Source: Gemmatimonadota bacterium (lineage in GTDB: Bacteria; Gemmatimonadota; Gemmatimonadetes; Gemmatimonadales; GWC2-71-9). Taken from it: a DNA stretch of 44,080 nucleotides. The stretch covers positions 1 through 44,080 of the forward strand of contig QHTT01000061.1 in assembly GCA_003220935.1 (NCBI GenBank), read 5' to 3'. The notes beneath the pieces are model-generated. The model did no database searches, was not told where the DNA came from, and worked only from the letters and a program-made list of their open reading frames with translations. This document shows positions 7,963 through 15,205 of the stretch, in pieces. Both the position numbers and the translations under genes were made by a program. The stretch's first letter is position 1, and every line of letters begins with the position of its first letter.

Positions 7963-9300
7963 ACCGTGGGGTGGGCGGCCCCGGGCGCGGCCCAGCGCGT
8001 CGGGGCCGAATTTTTCCCGCACCTCGTCGATCACGCGGGAGATGGTGCGGTCGCGCTCTGTCTCGAGGGGCCGAGCCTCGTCGAGCAACGAGAGCTGCGC
8101 CCTCGCGTCCGGCGTCACGAGCTGCGACACGGCGACCCCCAGCAGCCGCGCGGGCGTGCGGCGCGCCGCGCGCAGCTTCCGCAGCAGGTCCCTCGCCACC
8201 TCGTACACGACACGCTCCGACCGCACCGGGTCGGAGAGCGTGCGGCTCGCCTGCCGAGTGGTGAAGTCGGCGTCGCGCAGCTTCACTGTGACGGTGCGCG
8301 CCAGCAGGCCGACCTCGCGCAGGTCCGCGGCCGCACGGTCGGCCAGGGCACGCAGCCGCGCGGCGAGCGCGGCGTCGTCCGCCAGGTCCTGTGGGAACGT
8401 CTCGTCCCGGCTGATCGACTTGGGCTCGCGATTGGGCTCGACCGGCGCGTGGTCGATGCCGCGCACCCGCTCGTGCAACCATCGGCCCGCGCGCTGCCCC
8501 AGCCAGCCGACCAGCGTCGCGCGCTCGTACCGGAGCACGTCGACCACCGTGCGGAGGCCCAGCGTCCCGAGCCGCTCCTGGAATTTGGGCCCGACAAAGG
8601 GAATGTCCGCGAGGGCGAACTGCCGCATGAACTCGAGCTCGGCACCGGGGGCGACGACGCGCACGCCGTCCGCCGGCGTCCCAGGACGCGGCTTCGCCAC
8701 ACCCGCGGCGAGCTTCGCGACCAGTTTCGAGGTCCCGCCCCCCACTGAGACGGTGAGCGCCGTCTCACGCGCCACGACGTCGCGGATCCGCCGCGCCGTG
8801 GTCGCGAGCGGCTCGCCGCGGTACAGCTCGTCGGTGCCCGTGAGGTCGACGTAGAACTCGTCGCTCGACGCCTGCTCCACCGCCGGCGTGAACCGTCGCA
8901 GGACATCCCGGATCTCCCGGCTCTTCCGGGCGCACGCTTCCCACGGCACCGGCACCACGGTGGCGCTCGGGCACAGGCGTACGGCGCGCGCCATCGGCAT
9001 TGCGGAGTGCACGCCGTACGCCCGCGCTTCGTAGGAGGCCGACGTCACGACGCCACGACGCTCGGCCGAGCCGCCCACGATCAAGAGTGGCGCTTTCCCC
9101 GCTCCGTCCGGGTCCACGAGCCGCGCCACGGCGACGTAAAACGCGTCCGCGTCGACCAGCAGAATGCGGCGGTCCCAAGGACGCAGGGTCAGCCGGTCAA
9201 GGTCCCTTCTCCGGCGGGTGGTCCTTGAAGATCTGTTGCACGATGTCGCGCCGCTCGGCGAGGGTGTAGAGCGTGAGCCGGTGGACTTCATCATCCACAC
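7954..9300 (-). CDS. dinB: DNA polymerase IV (Y-family, DinB)
   Basis: A Y-family translesion polymerase. The catalytic carboxylates are visible in ILLVDADAFYVAV and SSDEFYVDLTGT. A helix-hairpin-helix thumb element (FALADIPFVGPKFQERLGTLGL) and the little-finger domain (ISRDETFPQDL, TVTVKLRDADF) follow. It copies damaged DNA with low fidelity. The conserved part starts at about 9165. The ATG codons at 9300-9291 would add about 45 low-complexity residues read out of frame inside the preceding gene, so the true start may be a non-standard codon (CTG) near 9180-9192, just at the stop of the upstream gene. It is the last gene of the ligD-to-dinB operon. Confidence 0.92.
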   Translation of the reverse strand: MWMMKSTGSRSTPSPSGATSCNRSSRTTRRRRDLDRLTLRPWDRRILLVDADAFYVAVARLVDPDGAGKAPLLIVGGSAERRGVVTSASYEARAYGVHSAMPMARAVRLCPSATVVPVPWEACARKSREIRDVLRRFTPAVEQASSDEFYVDLTGTDELYRGEPLATTARRIRDVVARETALTVSVGGGTSKLVAKLAAGVAKPRPGTPADGVRVVAPGAELEFMRQFALADIPFVGPKFQERLGTLGLRTVVDVLRYERATLVGWLGQRAGRWLHERVRGIDHAPVEPNREPKSISRDETFPQDLADDAALAARLRALADRAAADLREVGLLARTVTVKLRDADFTTRQASRTLSDPVRSERVVYEVARDLLRKLRAARRTPARLLGVAVSQLVTPDARAQLSLLDEARPLETERDRTISRVIDEVREKFGPDALGRARGRPPHGSA

Positions 9301-9562
9301 CGCCCAATACGCCGCCGTAACGGCCCGGCTCGGGCGTGATGTGGCGCGTGGACTTCTGGACCAGCCGCACCTCGTCCAGCTCTACGAGCGAGAAGGCGTA
9401 GGTCGAGTCCCCGTGGCGGACGACGAGCGTGTCGCCCGCGAGCTTCACGAGACCGAGATCCCAGAAGGTCTTCCCGCTGTTGAGCGTCACCTGCCAGCGG
9501 TCCTGCGCGGCGCAGGGCAGCGCCGCGAGCACCCCGAGCCACAGCGCGAGGCCGACCCTCAT
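9197..9562 (-). CDS. small secreted hypothetical protein
   Basis: The 121-aa protein has a clear Sec signal peptide (MRVGLALWLGVLAALPCAAQ, cleavage after CAA). The mature domain is beta-rich (WQVTLNSGKTFWDLGLVKLAGDTLVV, YAFSLVELDEVRLV). I do not recognise the family. Its ATG overlaps the stop of the bTHX gene by 4 nt (ATGA), and its stop lies at the presumed start of dinB, so it is translationally linked on both sides. It is unusual to find an exported protein between a ribosomal protein and a DNA polymerase. Confidence 0.8.
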   Translation of the reverse strand: MRVGLALWLGVLAALPCAAQDRWQVTLNSGKTFWDLGLVKLAGDTLVVRHGDSTYAFSLVELDEVRLVQKSTRHITPEPGRYGGVLGGVDDEVHRLTLYTLAERRDIVQQIFKDHPPEKGP

Positions 9563-9708
9563 GCGGGCTTCGCCCCCGCCTTCCCGGCGCTGGGGGTTTC
9601 CCGGCCCCGCTTGCGCGCTCTCGCTTTCTCACGCTTCCGGCTGCGCGCATTGCCGTGCGTGCCGCGGTAGAGCTTGCCGCGTCTGCTGCGAAGATCACCT
9701 TTGCCCAT
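9559..9708 (-). CDS. thx: 30S ribosomal protein bTHX (49 aa)
   Basis: A very short gene reads from ATG at 9708 to TGA at 9561-9559. It starts MGKGDLRSRRGKLYRGTHGN and continues as an Arg/Lys-rich tail. The opening (MGKGD...RRGK...RGT.G) is the signature of bTHX, the 26-residue Thermus protein of the 30S head and its longer homologues in several phyla, where it stabilises rRNA near the top of the small subunit. The copy here has about 20 additional basic residues at the C-terminus. The stop overlaps the ATG of the secreted protein by 4 nt. The EVE gene ends 28 nt upstream. Identification rests on the motif, which is distinctive. Confidence 0.88.
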   Translation of the reverse strand: MGKGDLRSRRGKLYRGTHGNARSRKREKARARKRGRETPSAGKAGAKPA

Positions 9709-9736
9709 GAGTCGAGTCTCTCCAGTCGGTTGTCCG

Positions 9737-10150
9737 CTATTTCAGTCCACCGAGCTTGAGCAGCCGCTCGTATTGGTCCAGGGATGCCGGCATCACCGAC
9801 AGCCGTCCGATCCGCACCAGAGCCAGATCGGCGAACGCCCGCTCCTTCTTAATCTCGGCGAGCGAGACCGGCCGCGGGAGTCTCCCGCCAGCTTTCAGGT
9901 CCACCACCGCCAGCTTGGGGTCCTTGTGCTTGGGGTCCGGATACGCCTCGGACGCGACTTCCGCCACGCCCACCACGGCCTTCTCGTCACCGGTGTGGTA
10001 AACGAGCACCCGGTCACCGGGCTTCATCTGGCGCAGATGCTTGAGAGCGAGGCTGTTCTTGACGCCGTCCCACACGGCGGTCTTCTGGCGGGCGAGGTCG
10101 TCGAAGCTGTAGGTCGTCGGCTCGGTCTTTACGATCCAGTAGTTTGGCAT
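9737..10150 (-). CDS. EVE domain protein
   Basis: The 137-aa protein starts MPNYWIVKTEPTTYSFDDL and contains VWDGVKNSLALKHLRQMKPGDRVLVYHTG and the VVGVAEV strand. This is the EVE (PUA-like) fold of the thymocyte nuclear protein 1 type. EVE domains read modified bases such as 5-methyl- or 5-hydroxymethylcytosine in DNA, or modified RNA, through an aromatic cage. Length is normal for a single-domain bacterial member. It sits in the ligD-to-dinB operon, which agrees with a role in reading altered DNA, although that link is inference. Confidence 0.9.
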   Translation of the reverse strand: MPNYWIVKTEPTTYSFDDLARQKTAVWDGVKNSLALKHLRQMKPGDRVLVYHTGDEKAVVGVAEVASEAYPDPKHKDPKLAVVDLKAGGRLPRPVSLAEIKKERAFADLALVRIGRLSVMPASLDQYERLLKLGGLK

Positions 10151-10160
10151 GCGCTCTCCC

Positions 10161-10229
10161 GTGAGCGGGCTGGGGTCTCGCTTCGCGACAAAAATACGCA
10201 GTCGCTGCGCGAGACCCCAGCCCGCTCAC
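10161..10229. repeat. 21-bp perfect inverted repeat / long hairpin
   Basis: Arm 10161-10181 (gtgagcgggctggggtctcg + c) is a perfect reverse complement of 10209-10229. After a 3x3 mismatch a further 5 bp (gcgac 10185-10189 / gtcgc 10201-10205) pairs inside, leaving an 11-nt A-rich loop. The right arm covers the stop codon of the alpha/beta hydrolase, and the left arm ends 10 nt before the EVE start. It could act as an operon-internal terminator, an mRNA stabiliser or a REP-like dispersed element. Confidence 0.8.
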
Positions 10230-10909
10230 AGTACGGCCTGTGCCGACCACTCGACTATCGCATCCGCGATCTCGTCCATGATCGCTGCGTCCGCCCTGCC
10301 CGACCGCTTGAGCATGTGGAACGAGTGATCCCCGCCCTCCACCAAGTGCAGCGTGGCCCGCTCGCCGAGCCGTTTCACGACCGGCCGCAACAGCTGCAAG
10401 TCCGCGAAGTCGTCCCGCGTGCCCTGCAGGAATAGCATGGGAATCTCGACCTGTGCGAGATGCTCGGCGCGCGCATCGCCGCGCCGCCCGGGCGGATGGA
10501 GCGGAAATCCGAGGAACACGAGTCCCCGCACGCCGGGGAGTGGCTGCTCCGCCTGTGCAGTGGACGTCATCCGTCCGCCGAACGACTTGCCGCCGGCCAC
10601 CACTGGCAGCTCCGGCGCGAGACGGGCGGCTTCGGCCGCCGCGGCCCGCACCGTGGCGGCGGCAACGGCGGGTGGATCGGGCCGGCTGGCCCGCCGCTCC
10701 ATGTAAGGAAACTGGTAGCGCAGCGTCGCCACATCGCGCTCGGCGAGCGCGCGCGCGAAGGTTTCGAGAAACGGGTGGCGCATCCCCGCCCCAGCGCCGT
10801 GGGCGAGCACGTACAGCCAGCGCGCGCCGGGCGGGCGCATCAGCAGGCCCGACACACTGGCCCCGCCATCGCCGACGGTGATTGTGACCGGGTCACTCGA
10901 GACGAGCAT
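10226..10909 (-). CDS. alpha/beta hydrolase (KANL3/Tex30-like)
   Basis: The 227-aa protein shows the alpha/beta hydrolase order. There is an early loop (LAHGAGAGMRHPFLETFARAL), the nucleophile elbow GGKSFGGRM with the serine in G-K-S-F-G, then LFLQGTRDDF carrying the acid and GGDHSFHM carrying the histidine. This layout is the dienelactone-hydrolase-like KANL3/Tex30 group, for which bacterial substrates are unknown. It starts inside the end of ligD (17-nt overlap) and ends in the long hairpin at 10161-10229. It is the second gene of the operon. Confidence 0.87.
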   Translation of the reverse strand: MLVSSDPVTITVGDGGASVSGLLMRPPGARWLYVLAHGAGAGMRHPFLETFARALAERDVATLRYQFPYMERRASRPDPPAVAAATVRAAAAEAARLAPELPVVAGGKSFGGRMTSTAQAEQPLPGVRGLVFLGFPLHPPGRRGDARAEHLAQVEIPMLFLQGTRDDFADLQLLRPVVKRLGERATLHLVEGGDHSFHMLKRSGRADAAIMDEIADAIVEWSAQAVL

Positions 10910-13445
10910 GGAGCTTCTCCAGCGCGCTCACTAGATCGGGCTTCTCCTCGAGCACCGCCCAGAGCGGGTCGTCCTTCAGCTTTTTCATGCGCGCCGGCGC
11001 GTTCGCGATCGTGAACTTCCGGATGTCGAGCTTGGGCGTCACCTCGCTCCACGCGAGCGGCATCGACACCGGCGCGCCGGGCAAGGGCCGTGCGCTGAAC
11101 GGCGCGACGAGCAGGCGCCCGTGGCCGTTCTGCACGTAGTCGAGATACACCTTGCCGTCCCGCTTTTGAACCTGGCGTGTGACCGTGGCGATTTCCGGCA
11201 GCTCGGCCGCGATGACCCGCGCCAGGAGTCCGCCCAGCGTGCGGGATTGCTCATAGGTGACCTGGCGACCCAGCGGGATCAGCACGTGAAGGCCGGTCGA
11301 GCCGCTCGTCTTGATGCCCGTCGGCAGGTCGATATCGTCGCACAACGCCCGGACCGCCTTCGCGACGGTGACCACATCTGTAAACGGGGCCTCCTTCGGA
11401 TCGAGGTCCAGGATGCACCAGTCGGGCGTTTCCAGAGTCGCCACGCGGGACGACCAGACGTGGAGCAGGATCGCCGCCATGTTGACGATGTAGAGGAGCG
11501 AGGACTCGTTGTCGCACACGAAATAGTCCAGCTCGCGCTGCGAGTCCTCGCTCCAGATCGTGACCGTTCGCACGAAGGCCTGGGCATACTCCGGGGCGTC
11601 CTTCTGGAAAAAGGATTTCCCGGTGATGCCGTCGGGGAAGCGCGTGAGCACGAGGGGCCGATCGGCGAGATAGGGCAGCATCCACTGCGATACGGCCCGG
11701 TAGTACTCGATCAAGTCGCCCTTGGTATAGCCCGCTTCCGGCCAGAAGACCTTGTCGAGATTCGAGAACTTGACCTCGGGATGCGAGATGCGGGATGCGG
11801 GATGCGTGAGTGCCACCGGCGGCTCCGCATCCCGCATCTCGCTTCCCGCATCCCGTTTCGCGATCTCCGTGACCGGTTTGTCATCCCGGAACCTCACGAA
11901 CACCGGCTGCCTGAGGAGCCCCTCGTCCGTCCATTCCTTGTATCTCACCTCCACGACGAGCGTCGGCTCGACCCAGGTGTGCCCCTTGTCCGGCGGCGCG
12001 GGGCCCTCGAACGGCGGCTTCGCCCGGACGCTCTGCTCGAGGACGGCGCTCACCTCCTTGAGCTGTGCCGCCGTGAACCCGCTGCCCGCCCGGCCCGTAT
12101 ACACGAGCTTCCCGTTCTCGTACGCGCCGAGATCGAGCGCGCCGAACCCCGAGCGGGATCCTTTGGGTCGCGTGAAGCCGACGACGACGAAATCGTCGGC
12201 GCGGTCCGCGCGGATCTTGAGCCAGTTGGGGGAACGGCCGGCGCGGTAGGTGGAGTCCGCTTTCTTCGCGACGATCCCTTCGAGCCCCAGCTTCACGACC
12301 TGCTCGTACAGCGCCTCGCCGTCCCGCTCGAAGTGCGAGAGATACTTGATCGGGCCCACGCCTGGCACGATCCGCTCGAGCAGGGCCTTGCGCTGCTCGA
12401 GCGGCAACGGCCGGACGTCGTAGCCCTCGAACGCGAGCAGATCGAACAGGTACAGCACCGCCGGCGTCTCGACCGCGCCGCGCCGCACATCGGGCACCCG
12501 GGACACCTTGGCGCGGTTCTGGAGTCGCTGGAAGCTCGGCCGGCCGGCCTCATCCGGCACGACCAGCTCGCCGTCCAAGATGAATCCCTCATAGGGCAGC
12601 GCCGCCAGGGCGCGGGCGATCTCGGGGAACGCGGGCACGATGTCGTGCCCGTTGCGGGTGACGAGCCGTGCTTCGCCTCCCTCGCGCGCCGCGCGGACGC
12701 GGTAGCCGTCGAGCTTGAGCTCGAACAGCCATCCGGGCTTCGAGAACGGCTGCTCCCGCGTCTCGGCGAGCATCGGTTCCGCCTCCTCGACCGCGACGGC
12801 ACGGCGCGGCGCCTTGAGCCGCGCGAGCTGCTTCACCACCGGCGCCGTCCGGTCCTTCCCAGCCTTTAGCTCCTCGACCGTGAGCCCGGACAGCACCGAC
12901 TCAGGCGGGAGCGCGCCCCCCCCACCCCCCCCGTCCGGGGCGGCGTAGCCGTCCTTCTCCTTGATGAGGAGCCATTCCTTCTCGCCCTTCTTGAGCTTCA
13001 CCAGGGTCCATTTGCCCTTGAGCTTGTAGCCCTGCAGCTCGAACAGCAGCTTTCCTTTTTGCATCCCTTCGTGGGGGTCCTCGAGCGGCACCCAGCGCCC
13101 GCGGTCCCACACGATCACCGCCCCCGCGCCGTAGTTGCCTTCGGGGATGATCCCCTCGAAGTCGCCGTACTCGAGCGGGTGGTCTTCCACATGGACCGCG
13201 AGCCGCTTGTCGGCACGGTTGGGCGAGGGGCCCTTGGGGACGGCCCAGGATCGGAGCACGCCATCCATTTCGAGGCGCAGGTCCCAGTGGAGCCGCCGGG
13301 CGGCGTGCATGTGGACGACGAACAAACCGCCAGCGGACGATGCGGGGGTCGCGGGACGGGCGCCGGGCTCCGGCGTGCGGTCCAACGACCGCTTAGCACG
13401 GTAGGTACTGAGCGGATCGGACCCGGGCTTCCGTTTTGCAGGCAT
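10893..13445 (-). CDS. ligD: three-domain ATP-dependent DNA ligase LigD
   Basis: The 850-aa protein has the NHEJ ligase layout in the order phosphoesterase - ligase - polymerase. The 3'-phosphoesterase is at about residues 45-175 (FVVHMHAARRLHWDLRLEM, HVEDHPLEYGDFEG). The ATP-dependent ligase covers about 215-530, with nucleophile Lys244 in KLDGYR. The primase-polymerase domain covers about 555-850, with metal ligands Asp680 and Asp682 in LDLDP. With Ku, LigD trims, fills and seals double-strand breaks. The linker before the polymerase domain (about residues 530-556) is encoded by a heptamer repeat and looks like inserted repeat DNA that stayed in frame. It is divergent from ku with 48 nt between the starts. 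Confidence 0.96.
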   Translation of the reverse strand: MPAKRKPGSDPLSTYRAKRSLDRTPEPGARPATPASSAGGLFVVHMHAARRLHWDLRLEMDGVLRSWAVPKGPSPNRADKRLAVHVEDHPLEYGDFEGIIPEGNYGAGAVIVWDRGRWVPLEDPHEGMQKGKLLFELQGYKLKGKWTLVKLKKGEKEWLLIKEKDGYAAPDGGGGGGALPPESVLSGLTVEELKAGKDRTAPVVKQLARLKAPRRAVAVEEAEPMLAETREQPFSKPGWLFELKLDGYRVRAAREGGEARLVTRNGHDIVPAFPEIARALAALPYEGFILDGELVVPDEAGRPSFQRLQNRAKVSRVPDVRRGAVETPAVLYLFDLLAFEGYDVRPLPLEQRKALLERIVPGVGPIKYLSHFERDGEALYEQVVKLGLEGIVAKKADSTYRAGRSPNWLKIRADRADDFVVVGFTRPKGSRSGFGALDLGAYENGKLVYTGRAGSGFTAAQLKEVSAVLEQSVRAKPPFEGPAPPDKGHTWVEPTLVVEVRYKEWTDEGLLRQPVFVRFRDDKPVTEIAKRDAGSEMRDAEPPVALTHPASRISHPEVKFSNLDKVFWPEAGYTKGDLIEYYRAVSQWMLPYLADRPLVLTRFPDGITGKSFFQKDAPEYAQAFVRTVTIWSEDSQRELDYFVCDNESSLLYIVNMAAILLHVWSSRVATLETPDWCILDLDPKEAPFTDVVTVAKAVRALCDDIDLPTGIKTSGSTGLHVLIPLGRQVTYEQSRTLGGLLARVIAAELPEIATVTRQVQKRDGKVYLDYVQNGHGRLLVAPFSARPLPGAPVSMPLAWSEVTPKLDIRKFTIANAPARMKKLKDDPLWAVLEEKPDLVSALEKLHARLE
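11779..11856. repeat. heptamer repeat (gatgcgg type) as inverted pair inside ligD
   Basis: 11779-11807 holds repeats of gatgcgg/gatgcga, and 11827-11856 holds the reverse complement of nearly the same array (3 mismatches over 26 positions), with a 19-nt loop. It lies exactly between the ligase and polymerase domains of LigD and is translated in frame as a polar, proline-containing linker (SEMRDAEPPVALTHPASR). Confidence 0.8.
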
Positions 13446-13493
13446 TGGGGTGAAATCTTATCATTCCTCCTCCACGAGCGCACCGACCGACCT
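13446..13493. promoter_or_regulatory. divergent ligD-ku intergenic region
   Basis: Only 48 nt separate the two divergent starts, so both promoters and any operator must overlap each other or the coding ends. It contains the AT-rich segment tgaaatcttatcatt, a candidate -10 region for either direction. A purine run ggaggagga is readable towards ligD but lies too far (about 19 nt) from its ATG to be an ordinary Shine-Dalgarno. No exact sigma-70 promoter is visible. Confidence 0.4.
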
Positions 13494-14363
13494 ATGAGCG
13501 CACACCCACTCGGTTCAGCTACCCTGTCCTTCGGCCTCGTTTCCGTGCCGATCAAGATGTTCTCGACCGGCGAGTCGTCGGCCGCCATCAGCTTCAACTG
13601 GCTGCACAAGAAGGACGGTGCACGCCTGAAGCAGCAGTATGTGTGCTCCAAGGACGGCGACAAAGTCGAGAAGGACGAGATGGTGAAGGGCTACGAGTTC
13701 ACGAAGGGGCAGTACGTGATCTTCTCGCCGGAGGAACTGAAGGCTCTCGAGGAGAAGTCCACCAACACCGTCGAGATCACCGAGTTCGTACCGGCGGACC
13801 AGGTGGACAGGAAATACGTCGAGAAGTCGTATTTCCTCGGCCCCGACAAGGGCGGCGACCGGGCCTATCGTCTGCTGGCGGAAGCGCTGAAGCAGACGGA
13901 GCGCGTGGCGGTAGGACAGTACGCGGCGCGCGGCAAGCAGTACCTCATCGCCGTGCGTCCCGAGGCGAACGGTCTCGTCATGGAGCAGCTGCGCTACGCG
14001 AACGAGATTCGCTCGATCGCCGACGTGCCGATTCCCAAGGTCGAGGTGAAGAAGCCGGAGTTACAGCTCGCCGTGCAGCTGGTGGAGCAGGCGGCCTCCG
14101 CTGGCTTCCAACCCGACAAGTACGAGGACAACGTGCGCAAGCGGGTCCTCGAGCAGATTCAGCGGAAGGTGGAGGGCAAGGAGATCACCGAGGAGCCGAC
14201 CGAGGCGCCCAAGACGCAGATCATCGACCTGATGGAGGCGTTGAAGGCGAGCCTCAAGGGCAAAGGGGCCACAGGGGAGCGCAAGCCGGCGAAGCGAGTC
14301 GAGGGCAAGGCGGCGAAAGCGGCTCCGGTAGCCAAGCGCAAGGTAGGAGGGGCTAGGGGTTAG
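13494..14363 (+). CDS. ku: Ku protein, non-homologous end joining
   Basis: The 289-aa protein starts MSAHPLGSATLSFGLVSVPIKMFS, the canonical bacterial Ku opening. The Ku core beta-barrel follows, with YVCSKDGDKVEKDEMVKGYE, FVPADQVDRKYVEKSYFLGP and ALKQTERVAVGQYAARGKQYL. The C-terminal tail is Lys/Ala-rich. Ku forms a homodimeric ring on broken DNA ends and recruits LigD. The longer frame upstream (from 13059) is antisense to ligD, so the ATG at 13494 is chosen. The last codons (VGGARG-stop) lie within a G-rich heptamer repeat. The MerR-TPR gene begins 13 nt after the stop. Confidence 0.96.
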   Translation: MSAHPLGSATLSFGLVSVPIKMFSTGESSAAISFNWLHKKDGARLKQQYVCSKDGDKVEKDEMVKGYEFTKGQYVIFSPEELKALEEKSTNTVEITEFVPADQVDRKYVEKSYFLGPDKGGDRAYRLLAEALKQTERVAVGQYAARGKQYLIAVRPEANGLVMEQLRYANEIRSIADVPIPKVEVKKPELQLAVQLVEQAASAGFQPDKYEDNVRKRVLEQIQRKVEGKEITEEPTEAPKTQIIDLMEALKASLKGKGATGERKPAKRVEGKAAKAAPVAKRKVGGARG

Positions 14364-14370
14364 GGGTTAG
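14346..14370. repeat. telomere-like heptamer repeat (aggggtt) at ku-merR junction
   Basis: Three to four units of aggggct/aggggtt run across the ku stop codon into the ribosome-binding region of the next gene. Four G-runs within 25 nt could form a G-quadruplex on the coding strand. Confidence 0.7.
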
Positions 14371-14376
14371 GACGGG

Positions 14377-15204
14377 ATGAAGGGATACACCTCCCGAGAT
14401 GTCGCCCGGCTGTTGCGATTGACCGTCGCGCAGGTGCGAGACTTCGCGCGCGACGGTTTTTTGACGCCCGGCCGCGGCCCGCGCGGTGAGCTGCTGTTCT
14501 CCTTCCAGGACCTGGTCATCCTCCGCACCGCCAAGGGGCTCGTTGCCGCGCGGATTCCCACCCGTCGCATCCGCCGGGCGCTGCGCCGGCTCCGGACCGA
14601 GCTGCCCCGCGGCCGCTCGCTCGCCGAGCTGCGGATCGCCGCCGAGGGCGACCGCATCGTGGTGAGCGACGGCGAGTCCACCTGGAGCCCCGAGTCCGAC
14701 CAGATGCAGCTCGACTTCGCCATCTCGGACCTCGCCACACGGGCGGCGCCGATGGCGCGGCGCACCGCGCGCGCCGCCCGGCTGGTCGAGCAGGACTTCT
14801 CCGCCCAGGACTGGTACGACCTCGGGCTCGAGCTCGAGGTGGCCGCGCCGGCCGAAGCCCGCGACGCTTACCGCCGGGCCCTCGAGCTCGACGCTCACCA
14901 CGCCGACGCCCACGTCAACCTCGGCCGGCTGCTGCACGAGCAGGGGCTCGTGGAGGAAGCCGAGCGCCATTACCGCTTAGCGCTGCGGGAGACCCCCGAG
15001 CACGCCACCGCGGCCTTCAATCTGGGGATCGCGCTCGAAGACCTGGACCGGCCGGCGGATGCGATCGACGCGTATCGCACCGCGCTCACGATAGACGCGC
15101 GGCTCGCCGACGCCCACTTCAACCTGGCCCGGCTGTACGAGAAGGCGGGGAAGAAGGCGGCAGCGCTGCGGCACCTATCCCTCTACCGCAGGCTGACCAT
15201 GTAG
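14377..15204 (+). CDS. MerR-type HTH regulator fused to TPR repeats
   Basis: The N-terminal 70 residues are a MerR-like winged HTH (YTSRDVARLLRLTVAQVRDFARDGFL, then FSFQDLVILRTAKGL). A linker of about 75 residues follows. The C-terminal half has three tetratricopeptide units (EARDAYRRALELDAHHADAHVNLGRLL, EAERHYRLALRETPEHATAAFNLGIAL, DAIDAYRTALTIDARLADAHFNLARLY). The likely role is a DNA-binding regulator whose TPR part contacts a protein partner. It follows ku by 13 nt in the same direction, so it may be co-transcribed and may regulate the NHEJ genes. Its stop is 1 nt from the stop of the convergent DUF72 gene. Confidence 0.9.
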   Translation: MKGYTSRDVARLLRLTVAQVRDFARDGFLTPGRGPRGELLFSFQDLVILRTAKGLVAARIPTRRIRRALRRLRTELPRGRSLAELRIAAEGDRIVVSDGESTWSPESDQMQLDFAISDLATRAAPMARRTARAARLVEQDFSAQDWYDLGLELEVAAPAEARDAYRRALELDAHHADAHVNLGRLLHEQGLVEEAERHYRLALRETPEHATAAFNLGIALEDLDRPADAIDAYRTALTIDARLADAHFNLARLYEKAGKKAAALRHLSLYRRLTM

Positions 15205-15205
15205 T

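Noticed and set aside
11779-11856. CRISPR array
   Set aside because: Units are 7 nt without spacers and lie in an open coding frame.
11121-12869. 582-aa plus-strand ORF
   Set aside because: Antisense to ligD; no domain.
14346-14370. Telomere sequence at a replicon end
   Set aside because: Only three to four units, internal to a coding operon; a short tandem repeat is the simpler reading.
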